Source: an uncultured Planctomycetota bacterium
GTDB taxonomy: Bacteria > Planctomycetota > Phycisphaerae > Sedimentisphaerales > UBA12454
Direction: 5' to 3'
Assembly: GCA_903847315.1 (NCBI GenBank)
Contig: CAINDG010000008.1
Coordinates: forward strand, 1 to 64,000
Length of the DNA stretch: 64,000 bases
In this document: one piece after another, positions 43,001 to 50,520 of the stretch
How the letters are laid out: each line of letters starts with the position of its first letter
Numbering within the stretch: position 1 is the stretch's first letter
Position numbers and translations under genes: made by a program
Notes under the pieces: generated by a model
Told to the model about the DNA's origin: nothing
Databases searched by the model: none
Seen by the model: only the letters and a program-made list of their open reading frames with translations

Positions 43001-44617
43001 AAGGGCGTATTCGCTAAGCACAACCTGCTCTACCATGTTCTCAATATCGGTTTCTTTGCCTTTCCTGGTACCTGTCTTTTCCTTAATTTCTAATTTCTTC
43101 AGCGGATAATATTTCTGACCTAATTCAAGTTTAGACTCTCCCGGCAGATATTTTTTTACGAAAATTCTCTGCTTTCTGTCCAGCGCCTTAAAAAGATTTG
43201 AATAACCGCCTGCGGATTCCGAGTTTCCTAAAACCAGAAACCCGCCGGGTCTTAAACCGTAGTGAAAATTATGGAATACTTTTTTCTGTAAAACCGGCTG
43301 AAAGTATATAATCAGGTTACGGCAGCTTATAAGGTCTAAATTGGAGAAAGGCGGGTCGCTGAACACATTCTGTTTTGAAAAAATACACATCTCCCTCAGC
43401 AGTTTGGAAACCTTATAAGAGTTGTCTGTTTTGGTGAAAAATCTTTTTAATCGCTCAGGCGTAACATCGTTTTTTATATTCTTGCCGTAAATGCCCCGGC
43501 GAGCCTTATCAATATTGCTGTCGCTTACATCGGTTGCAAAAATCCGGACAGGGAACGCGCTCCTTTTGTTGCCCAGCGATTCCATAAGGCATATAGCAAT
43601 AGAATAAGCCTCCTCGCCGCTCGAACATCCCGGAACCCATATCCTTGTCTCCTGACCTTTTGTCTTGTTTTTAAGAATCGCGGGTATTATCCGTTTTTTC
43701 AATGTATGAAAAACTTTCGGGTCACGGAAGAAACTGGTAACCTTTATCAATAAGTCTTCATAAAGCTTTTCTACCTCGTCTTTATTCTCGCGCAGGAACT
43801 TTATGTAGCCCCTGAGATTTTCCAATTTCAGTAAAACCATCCGCCGTGATATGCGTCTGCTGATGGTACTGGTTTTATAATGAGCCAAATCCAGCCCCTT
43901 GGCCGAACGCAATATGTCAAGAATACCTTCAATGCCTTTATCTGGCGTTACGATTGATTTATCTGCTTTAACAAGCCGCCCAGACGATATAAGGGGATGT
44001 TTTGCTATACATTCCAGCTCACTGGCAATCTTTTTGGGCGAAAGCACAAAATCCACACATCCGGCCCCAATCGCGCTTTGCGGCATACCGTCGTATTTAG
44101 CGGTTTTTTCATCCTGAGCAAAAATAATACCACCTTCGGCCTTTATAGCCTCGGCTCCCAGCGTCCCGTCTGTTGCTGTTCCTGAAAGAATAACTCCGAT
44201 AGCCCTGTTCCCATGCTCTTCTGCCAGCGAACGGAAAAACCAGTCTATCGGCATACGTTTTAACCCTGCATCGCGCATCTTGTTGAGTTTTAGTCTGCCG
44301 CCCGCGATAGAAACATTAGTGCTCGGCGGTATTACATAAACATTATTGATTTCTATGGGCATACCGTTCTTTATTTCTTTTACCGGCATTTTTGTTAATC
44401 TGGCAAGCAGTTCCGTCAGCATACTTTTATGTCCCGGTGCTAAATGCATTATAAATACAAATGCCATTCCCGGTTTAGCTGACAGATTTTTGAGTAATTC
44501 CTGATATGCTTCAAGACCGCCGGCTGATGCCCCGATACCGACAATAGGAAAATATGCTGTTTTGCGATTAGCGGGTATAATCTTTTTCTTTTTTGGCGAT
44601 GCTTTTGTTTTTTTCAT
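40079..44617 (-). CDS. CheB-CheR-PAS hybrid sensor kinase, 1512 residues
   Basis: A very large cytoplasmic signalling protein. Residues ~22-205 form a CheB methylesterase with Ser31 in GASAGG, His58 in IMHLAPGH and Asp150 in LSGTATDGT, all in place. Residues ~225-490 form a CheR methyltransferase (FRDPKVF, SAM loop WVPGCSSGEEAYSIA, CRNLIIYF). A coiled coil of NEE/L repeats spans ~655-745, followed by about four PAS domains (~750-1245). The HisKA has its His in MVSHELRSPL, and HATPase_c ends near 1485. The last ~27 residues read LGEILVEQGKITENDLKKAL, like half of a GspE/MshEN-type motif. No receptor gene is adjacent. It heads a run of three receivers. Confidence 0.93.
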   Translation of the reverse strand: MKKTKASPKKKKIIPANRKTAYFPIVGIGASAGGLEAYQELLKNLSAKPGMAFVFIMHLAPGHKSMLTELLARLTKMPVKEIKNGMPIEINNVYVIPPSTNVSIAGGRLKLNKMRDAGLKRMPIDWFFRSLAEEHGNRAIGVILSGTATDGTLGAEAIKAEGGIIFAQDEKTAKYDGMPQSAIGAGCVDFVLSPKKIASELECIAKHPLISSGRLVKADKSIVTPDKGIEGILDILRSAKGLDLAHYKTSTISRRISRRMVLLKLENLRGYIKFLRENKDEVEKLYEDLLIKVTSFFRDPKVFHTLKKRIIPAILKNKTKGQETRIWVPGCSSGEEAYSIAICLMESLGNKRSAFPVRIFATDVSDSNIDKARRGIYGKNIKNDVTPERLKRFFTKTDNSYKVSKLLREMCIFSKQNVFSDPPFSNLDLISCRNLIIYFQPVLQKKVFHNFHYGLRPGGFLVLGNSESAGGYSNLFKALDRKQRIFVKKYLPGESKLELGQKYYPLKKLEIKEKTGTRKGKETDIENMVEQVVLSEYALCGVLIDSDMEVVQFRGHTGRYLESAAGKPSLNLFKLAPKGLFQPLHTAIYKARGTKHTVKIEAEDIKYNGRRMRINVTVIPVKSGPLKEEFFLVLFDEIPKAVRPKNLPKAHRKSVKDEKYVDSLQKELTETKEYLQTVIEEQENANEEVKTANEEILSSNEELLSTNEELETAKEELQSSNEELVTTNEELQNRNKEVILLNNDLINLLGSINMPVIMMGTDLCIRRVTPQAEKVLNVISSDIGRPISKIKLNIDIPDFEGMLLEVIKTLHPKAFEIEDKEENWYSVYIRPYRTMDNKIDGVVAIFINITERRKLERELALANEEEFKTVFDNAVDGILVVDTETRKFYMGNNSICRMLGYNSEEIEDLGVMDIHPEKDLPCVIKQFERQAKGEIHLAKDLPVKRKDSSIFYADINSTPITIAGKTYLMGFFHDTTERKQAEDLLRESEDKYRSLFMSSRDAIMTLEPPSWKFTSGNPATIKMFRVKNEAEFLTYEPWKLSPVHQPDGRASDVKAKDMIETAMRKGSHFFEWTHKRANGEEFLANVLLSRVEQGKEVFLHATVRDITEQKNMENALLAKERKIRAIFDQSFQFVGMMALDGTLLEVNRTAMQFAGIGESDCLDKPFWDTPWWAHSTEMQNKLREAIIKAARGEIVRFEATYLAADKSIHYIDFSMKPIQDADGKVIFLISEGRDITENKRLEEELRNADEQKAAVEIKSRFTSMVSHELRSPLGAIKEGVNLVLEGLAGDINDEQKDLLSTAKRNTDRLGRLINNVLDYQKISSGKLEFDIRKNDINQVVQDVSNEMRLVATEKGLDLAVDIDESIPKISFDKDRIVQVLTNLVSNAIKYTEKGNITIRTKQKDDTVHIAVQDTGIGIKAEDIKKLFQVFEQLDSTRDKKKGGTGLGLAISSDIIFAHGGELWAESKEGKGSTFYFTIPRKLKEKKKLGEILVEQGKITENDLKKALDKQKQ

Positions 44618-44943
44618 GGGAACCTCTCAAAAGCAAAAAACCTAAATCCTGCCGTATCTGAAAAAAATGTATAAAAGGTTGGCTAATAAAAATTGAACAA
44701 ACTCTGTCCTCTCGATGTTCCTAATCGTTGCATAATAGCCAACTCTTTTTTGGCATATAAGCAATTGCCGAATCATCAATGTACCAATTTTCGGCTGTGA
44801 TTTAGTCCCAGTTATATATAAGACTATACAGGTCTAAAAAAGATGTCAAATAAAATTTTTCGACAAATAACCTTGTGCTTTGGAACAATTGATTACGTAT
44901 TTTAACAATAGCAGGGGGGCAGACTGCCAATTTTTGACATACC
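44618..44943. other. Spacer between CheB-CheR kinase and ankyrin gene
   Basis: No gene is seen in this 326-bp stretch. It holds an inverted repeat GTTGGCTA (44678-44685)/TAGCCAAC (44736-44743), followed on the plus side by a run of six T, and the promoter candidate at 44823-44849. Confidence 0.5.
44823..44849 (-). promoter_or_regulatory. Candidate promoter of the CheB-CheR kinase operon
   Basis: On the minus strand TTGACA (44849-44844) and TATAGT (44828-44823) lie 15 nt apart, shorter than the ideal 17. The kinase ATG is ~205 nt downstream. Confidence 0.35.
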
Positions 44944-46026
44944 TTATTGCTTTGCGCCGGCGTTTTCGAGCAGTTGGGCAATTTCTATATAACCATTGTT
45001 TTTAGCGAATGCTAATACTGTTACGCCGTCGCTGGTTTTTACATTGGCATCGGCTTTGTGTTCCAGCAGAAGTTTGACGATTTCTGTCCGGCCCTGCAAT
45101 ACAGCCGTTGTCAGGGGCAGAGAACCATCTTTAACTTTTACGTTGGCATCAGCGCCTTTTTCCAGCAGAAGCTTGATGATTTCCGTGTAGCCTTTCTGCA
45201 CCGCTGAAAACAGAACTGTGTCCTCTTCGTTATCTTTTACATTGACATCACCGCCGCTTGCCAGGAGGTGTTTGACAATCTCCAGATGGCCTTCCTGCGA
45301 CGCCAGCAGCAGGGCGGTTATGCCTTTGTTATCTGCGGCATTAACTTCAGCGCCATTTTCCAGTAAAAGTTTGACGGTTTCCGGAAAATTATAATAAGCC
45401 GCCAATATCAGTGCCGTTCCGCCATTGGTGGTTTTGAAATTGACTTGTGCGCCATTCTTCAAAAGAAGCGTAACAACGTCAGTACAGCCGTTAGTCGCCG
45501 CCATTATAAGTGCCGTTGCGCCGTCGTTAGTTTTGGCATTGACCTCGGCACCTTTTTTGATAAGAAACTTTACAATATCCGGATAACCATTATACGCGGC
45601 CCATATAAGAGCTGTTTCTCCGTTATTGTCCCGGGCATCTACCTCGGCGCCTTTTTCTATCAGAAGACAAACGGCATTATAGTGGCCGACAATTGACGAT
45701 GCCATCAGGGCTGTAGCGCCGCTGTTGGTTTTAATATTGACATCAGCGCCGTTTTTCAAAAGCAGCTTAATAATTTCCGTACGGGATTTCCTTGCCGCCA
45801 TATACAGTGCCGTTGTACCTTCCTTGGTTTGCACGTTGACCTCTATGCCATTAGCCAGTGCTTTTCGCACGGCAGGGAGGTTGCCGTCATACGCAGCCAG
45901 AATAAATTGAGAGTTCTTATCTAATATTATTTTCTTTACCGGTGTTTTCGTCTCCGGTTTTTGCTTTTCAGCAAAGGCTATAGATACAAGAGGAACACAC
46001 ATCAGAAAAAATAAGATACGTTTCAT
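44944..46026 (-). CDS. Exported ankyrin-repeat protein
   Basis: The 360-residue protein has a signal peptide (~1-19, MKRILFFLMCVPLVSIAFA). About ten ankyrin repeats of 33 residues fill the rest, each with the TALxxAAxxG...I/VxxLLxxGAxVN pattern (for example GATALMASSIVGHYNAVCLL). It likely works in the periplasm as a protein-binding scaffold. Partners are unknown. The start overlaps the stop of the 93-residue gene by one base, so the two may be translated together. Confidence 0.9.
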   Translation of the reverse strand: MKRILFFLMCVPLVSIAFAEKQKPETKTPVKKIILDKNSQFILAAYDGNLPAVRKALANGIEVNVQTKEGTTALYMAARKSRTEIIKLLLKNGADVNIKTNSGATALMASSIVGHYNAVCLLIEKGAEVDARDNNGETALIWAAYNGYPDIVKFLIKKGAEVNAKTNDGATALIMAATNGCTDVVTLLLKNGAQVNFKTTNGGTALILAAYYNFPETVKLLLENGAEVNAADNKGITALLLASQEGHLEIVKHLLASGGDVNVKDNEEDTVLFSAVQKGYTEIIKLLLEKGADANVKVKDGSLPLTTAVLQGRTEIVKLLLEHKADANVKTSDGVTVLAFAKNNGYIEIAQLLENAGAKQ

Positions 46027-46307
46027 TAGATCTCCCTTGAATTGATATTAATTTTTATGTGTCTGAGACAATCGCGATAATTATCATAGCCGTGATACGA
46101 CTTGTCAAGACGATTTGTGGTTTGTGTAAATAGCCATAAGTCTTTTATTTCTTCTATTTCCTCAGTCGATTTCGTCAAGTCCCATATAAAAAGTTCAGCC
46201 GGGCCGTTTAGGCCAGGGGCTTCGTCGTAACGGGTAAAGTCGCTAAACCCGTTATAGAAGTAGCGAAAAATCCTTGATTTTAAGTCAAAAACGCCGATTT
46301 TCTCCAT
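46026..46307 (-). CDS. Small hypothetical protein before the ankyrin gene
   Basis: The 93-residue protein begins MEKIGVFDLKSRIFRYFYNG and is rich in aromatic and acidic residues. No motif is recognised and no signal peptide is seen. Its stop shares one base with the ankyrin start. No strong ribosome site is visible. A real gene is likely but not certain. Confidence 0.6.
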   Translation of the reverse strand: MEKIGVFDLKSRIFRYFYNGFSDFTRYDEAPGLNGPAELFIWDLTKSTEEIEEIKDLWLFTQTTNRLDKSYHGYDNYRDCLRHIKININSREI

Positions 46308-46392
46308 AATTCCATTAAGACGGCTTATCTGCCTGTCGATAGTTTTATTGAGTACTTACGCGATTTTACAACAAAGAAAGGTCTATAAAAAT

Positions 46393-47970
46393 ATGTCAAA
46401 ATTGCTTGAAATTCTCGGCAGGGCGGTCGGGGTAAATACTGCGGGCCTGCTGTGGCACTGGATAGATACTGTAATAAAATCGAATCCTGACTACAGTCCA
46501 ATCAATGATATTTTAGACCTGATTTCCGTAGCCAGTTTTGATATCGCCGAAGAAAAAGCGGCGAAATATCTGCTCGAAAAGCCTGAATGCACTATCGGCA
46601 GAATGGTAATGGCAACACTTTGCCTGGAGAAATCAGACCTTAATGGGGCGATAGACAATCTTCAGTCAATTTATCGCAAGCAGCCCAATAATACTATCGC
46701 GCTTTATGCGATGGGGCATTGTTATGAGAGACTTTATAAGGAAGCCGAAGCGATAGAATTTTATCAGGACTGCCTGAAATTCAAGAACTACCTCGAATTC
46801 CCGAGATTGCGACTTGCCGCCATATATTTCAAAAACGGCCAGCTCGAAAAGACGGTGCAGGAATATCGAAGACAAATAGGCGAATACCCCGATGATATAG
46901 AAACTCTTGTGCTCCTGGGGCATTTGTATATGGAGACCGGCAATTATGAATCCGCGGCGGAAGCGTTCAGCAACGCTATCCTGATACATCCTGATAATTT
47001 CAGCGGTTCCACGGCAGAAGAAGAAAAAATAAAAGAGATGATAGAACAGCAGGGTCCCTTTCAGGCAATAGATTACCTGAAAGAACGTCTGGAAAAGCAG
47101 CCTGAAGATGCGGATTTGTACGTTCAGCTTGCCGAGGTTTTCATACTGGCAGAAGATTTTGCGCAAGCCGTCGCCTACTATGAAAAAGCCATAAAATTAG
47201 AGCCGAACTATCTTATGGCGTATGTAAGACTTGGTTCTTTGCATATGGCGAATTCAAATACGTCTCCGGCCGCTGAGCTTTTCAACAGGGCTTGTGCGAT
47301 AAATGACGAGATTGTCGATGCGTATGTAGGACTGGCCCAGGCACAAAAGAAACTTGGGGACGACGATTCGGCATATGCAACGCTGAATCTGGCTTCCGCT
47401 ATTGTACAAAACAGCTCCGTTTTGTTTGCCGAGACAGCAAGATTAAGACTGATTGCGGCGACCGGAACCGAAATAGACAAGCGTAAGGCAGACAAGACTG
47501 TGCTTGAGACCTTCGAAAAAGAATATGCGAACAATCCTGAAAACTTCCCTGTAGGATATGCCCTTGGGATGATTTTAATGAAATACAAACAGTATAAACA
47601 GGCTGCCGAAAAGCTTGCGGAAATTATCCGCGGAAACGAGACGAATTACAGGTCTCTTTCCCGGCTGACACTGTGCTGCACCGAACTTGGCGAAAAACCA
47701 ATGGCTCTGTCATACCTGAACATACAAAATAAGCTTTCCAGCCAGCTTATCGGCTTGCATTACAAAACAGCTCTGTTGTACTGCAATAGGGAAGCTTTCC
47801 TGAATGCAATACAGACAAGCCGGAAAGAACAGCTTAAGGATTTCGATGCGGAGCTGACTTTTACGACATTAAATGAAACCCTCCAGAATATGGGGCTTGT
47901 TGACCGTGCGTATGCCTGCTGGAATCTGATAGGCGATATGGTCAATATAGCGTCACATCAACCCGTTTAG
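46393..47970 (+). CDS. TPR protein
   Basis: The 525-residue soluble protein is built from TPR and TPR-like helix pairs from about residue 60 onward (for example YAMGHCYERLYKEAEAIEFY, LVLLGHLYMETGNYESAAEA, VQLAEVFILAEDFAQAVAYY). The final ~150 residues are helical and less regular. No signal peptide or catalytic domain is seen. I chose the ATG at 46393 because AAAGAAAGG precedes it; the frame is open from a TTG at 46348. It diverges from the ankyrin pair. A scaffold role is likely, with unknown partners. Confidence 0.85.
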   Translation: MSKLLEILGRAVGVNTAGLLWHWIDTVIKSNPDYSPINDILDLISVASFDIAEEKAAKYLLEKPECTIGRMVMATLCLEKSDLNGAIDNLQSIYRKQPNNTIALYAMGHCYERLYKEAEAIEFYQDCLKFKNYLEFPRLRLAAIYFKNGQLEKTVQEYRRQIGEYPDDIETLVLLGHLYMETGNYESAAEAFSNAILIHPDNFSGSTAEEEKIKEMIEQQGPFQAIDYLKERLEKQPEDADLYVQLAEVFILAEDFAQAVAYYEKAIKLEPNYLMAYVRLGSLHMANSNTSPAAELFNRACAINDEIVDAYVGLAQAQKKLGDDDSAYATLNLASAIVQNSSVLFAETARLRLIAATGTEIDKRKADKTVLETFEKEYANNPENFPVGYALGMILMKYKQYKQAAEKLAEIIRGNETNYRSLSRLTLCCTELGEKPMALSYLNIQNKLSSQLIGLHYKTALLYCNREAFLNAIQTSRKEQLKDFDAELTFTTLNETLQNMGLVDRAYACWNLIGDMVNIASHQPV

Positions 47971-48112
47971 GCAGAATAAGCTCTTTATTGATATCTGAGG
48001 CCTTTTTGTGAAAAAGCCGAATGAAACATAACATATATTATGGGACTATCAATAAAGAGCAGAAAAACAACTTATACTCTAAAACTAACAGCTTAAAACA
48101 ACCTAAAGGTTT

Positions 48113-48760
48113 TTATTCGTTCAACTCAGGGATTCTGTTTGACTTCTTTTTTACAGCCGGGGCTGGCTGGCTTGGCACAGGCGGATTGACTTTTGGTGCG
48201 ATTTTAGCAGGACAGGTATGATTTTGGATATTAGACCGGCTGACAACCTCAACAGCTTTTGCAATATTTTTATCGCCATATTGTAATGAAAGGCCGGAAA
48301 CAAATCCACAGGTATTAACAACACGGCCTGATGACTTTTCTATATCGTCCGGCAGATATTTCGAGACTAAAGAAATCTCTTTTAAAGGTGATATCGCCAC
48401 GGCAAAAAGAATAAAATTGACAAGGACAAATCCGCCGACAAACCCCAAAATCGGGCTGCTTATTTTATCAACTATTACCGGGAATATTGCATAGTAAGTA
48501 GTTGTCAAAAAAGTGGAACTAAGGTAATTAGTGATAATGAAATAAACAGCTGCTATCACGACCATAACCACGACATTAGCATAAGAGCCGAGGAAATTCA
48601 GTCGCTGCCCTGCCCATGAGAGAACCGGGGAGGTAAGCATCAAACCGAGATATACGGCAATAATAACATTGAATAGAAATGCCCAGGTCGCGAAGAGCCC
48701 CTTCTTGTAAGCCCAAACCCCGAACAAGGCCGCAATGATTAACGAAATAAGTTCAGACAT
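48113..48760 (-). CDS. CvpA-family-like membrane protein
   Basis: The 215-residue protein has four or five membrane helices in its first ~140 residues (LISLIIAALFGVWAYKKG and GFVGGFVLVNFILFAVAI among them). Its topology and Gly/Pro turns recall CvpA/colicin V production proteins. The C-terminal ~70 residues are soluble and end in a Pro/Lys-rich tail. It lies 9 bp downstream of the PilB/GspE-type ATPase gene. The two may act together. The CvpA assignment is by pattern and moderate. Confidence 0.75.
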   Translation of the reverse strand: MSELISLIIAALFGVWAYKKGLFATWAFLFNVIIAVYLGLMLTSPVLSWAGQRLNFLGSYANVVVMVVIAAVYFIITNYLSSTFLTTTYYAIFPVIVDKISSPILGFVGGFVLVNFILFAVAISPLKEISLVSKYLPDDIEKSSGRVVNTCGFVSGLSLQYGDKNIAKAVEVVSRSNIQNHTCPAKIAPKVNPPVPSQPAPAVKKKSNRIPELNE

Positions 48761-48769
48761 ATTTCTGTC

Positions 48770-50317
48770 CTAATTAGCAGTAACTTTTTTAACTTCGTCA
48801 AGCGATGTAATGCCGGCAACAGCATGTTTCATCGCCTGTTTCTGCAAGTTGGATTTCATTTGTTCATCATCTTTAGTACTGTTTGCAACGGTAATTTTAC
48901 CCATAGAAATCTTATTTTTGGCTTCGTTATCAATAATCATAACATCGAAAACTCCGATTCTGCCTTTATAGCCGCTATCATTACATTTGCTGCAGCCTAC
49001 CGGGGCGCATATTGTCTCAGGGTCGATGTTCTTTTGCTGAAAAGCCTTTATCTGCGATTCACTTAACGCAGCAATTGTTTTGCAATTATCGCAGAGTTTT
49101 CTAACGAGTCTCTGTGAGATTACAAGGTCAAGACCAGATGCCATTAGCAAGGGGCTGATTTTCAGGTCTAAAAGACGTACCAGTGAAGCGGTGTTGCTGC
49201 TGCTGTGCAGGGTAGCTATGACGAGATGTCCTGTCTGGGCAGCCTTTAAGGCGATAGATGCCGTTTCATCATCACGAATCTCGCCTACACAAATTATATC
49301 CGGGTCCTGCCTCAGCACGCTGCGAAGAGATTTTGCGAAAGTAATGTCCGCCTTCGGATTGACCTCAATCTGGCTGGCGCCTGCCAGAACATATTCGATC
49401 GGGTCCTCAATCGTAATCACATTTCTTGTGTAAAAATCTATTTCTCTAAGCATGGCATAAAGTGTAGTGCTTTTGCCGCTGCCGGTTGGGCCGCAGAGAA
49501 GAATCATTCCAGACTCTTTAGCTAAAACATTCCTGACAATCTGACAGGCCTGCTCATCCATTCCAATTTCAGGCAGGGTCTGAGGCGCAAGTTTCTGGTT
49601 TAATATCCTTATGGAAAGTTTTTCGCCATGCAATACACCGGCACTGGCAACACGGAACGAAATTGTACCGTCAGGCACCTTCGCAACAAAAGCGCCATCC
49701 TGCGGCCGACGTCTTTCCGCTATGTCCATTCCAGAAATGGCCTTTATGCTGTTTACCACGGCTGCACAGGCCTGGGCCCCGATTCTTTTATATGGTCTCA
49801 ATACCCCGTCAACCCTGAACCTGATGTCGTATTCGAAATCTTCAGCCGGATTGATGAGTATATCGCTGGCCAGCAGTTCAACCGCATCGCTTATTAACCG
49901 CTCCGCAACAGCAACCGTCTGTCTTGCATCACTATTTTTGCCGGATTGGCCGCCATAGACTTCATTAATACTTTTGCCCGAAGGGTCGAGAAGTATTATA
50001 GAAGAGCTGCCCCGTGCACCGGTAATTTTTGTGTACTTAATTGCCTTTACAGCATGACCAAAAGTTGAAACCATTGCTTCAACAATTGTAATCCCCGTTT
50101 GCTCGACCTTCTTACAAACGGCATAGGTAAAGGCTAAAAACAGGACAAAAGGAGCTGCAAAAAGCATTAGTATGTTCATCCAGGCCTTTAAACGGCCACT
50201 TATCAGGGAGCTAAACTCAAAACGCTTAATCAGATACATACACAGATAGAACCAGAGGATAAGAAACGCCATTTTAAATGGGCTAAACAACCATTCTGTC
50301 TCAGCAAGTAATTTCAA
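48770..50317 (-). CDS. PilB/GspE-type ATPase with N-terminal membrane helices
   Basis: The 515-residue protein has the secretion/pilus ATPase core: Walker A GPTGSGKST, an Asp box (EDPIEYVLAGASQIEVN), Walker B DPDIICVGEIRDDETA, and the His box GHLVIATLHSS. A zinc tetracysteine site near residue ~420 has CDNC and CSKCNDSGYKGR. The N-terminus is unusual: two membrane helices (~12-30 and ~45-68) take the place of the usual soluble N1/MshEN domain. Family ATPases are normally soluble and dock on membrane partners. It is paired with the CvpA-like gene. No pilin or GspF gene is adjacent. Confidence 0.85.
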   Translation of the reverse strand: MKLLAETEWLFSPFKMAFLILWFYLCMYLIKRFEFSSLISGRLKAWMNILMLFAAPFVLFLAFTYAVCKKVEQTGITIVEAMVSTFGHAVKAIKYTKITGARGSSSIILLDPSGKSINEVYGGQSGKNSDARQTVAVAERLISDAVELLASDILINPAEDFEYDIRFRVDGVLRPYKRIGAQACAAVVNSIKAISGMDIAERRRPQDGAFVAKVPDGTISFRVASAGVLHGEKLSIRILNQKLAPQTLPEIGMDEQACQIVRNVLAKESGMILLCGPTGSGKSTTLYAMLREIDFYTRNVITIEDPIEYVLAGASQIEVNPKADITFAKSLRSVLRQDPDIICVGEIRDDETASIALKAAQTGHLVIATLHSSSNTASLVRLLDLKISPLLMASGLDLVISQRLVRKLCDNCKTIAALSESQIKAFQQKNIDPETICAPVGCSKCNDSGYKGRIGVFDVMIIDNEAKNKISMGKITVANSTKDDEQMKSNLQKQAMKHAVAGITSLDEVKKVTAN

Positions 50318-50430
50318 GTCTTATTGCCCCTCGCAAATCCAAATTTTCCTTAATCCTTTAATGTTAATAAACAAGATAAGATAATGCAACAAAAAAAAGT
50401 TAAATAGGTAAGGCATAACAGGCTTTTTTA

Positions 50431-50458
50431 TTGACAGTTAAGTCATATAATTTATAAT
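50431..50458 (+). promoter_or_regulatory. Near-consensus sigma70 promoter of HEAT-repeat gene
   Basis: TTGACA (50431-50436) and TATAAT (50453-50458) are 16 nt apart, about 62 nt before the ATG at 50521. Confidence 0.7.
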
Positions 50459-50520
50459 CTGTTATATCTGAAATTATTCTTTGGCGGTCTTGATTGTCTA
50501 ATAACTTTGGAGATGTACAG

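Noticed and set aside
44678-44751. Intrinsic terminator on the plus strand between the kinase and ankyrin genes
   Set aside because: No plus-strand gene precedes it and the loop is ~50 nt, so I keep it only as an inverted repeat.
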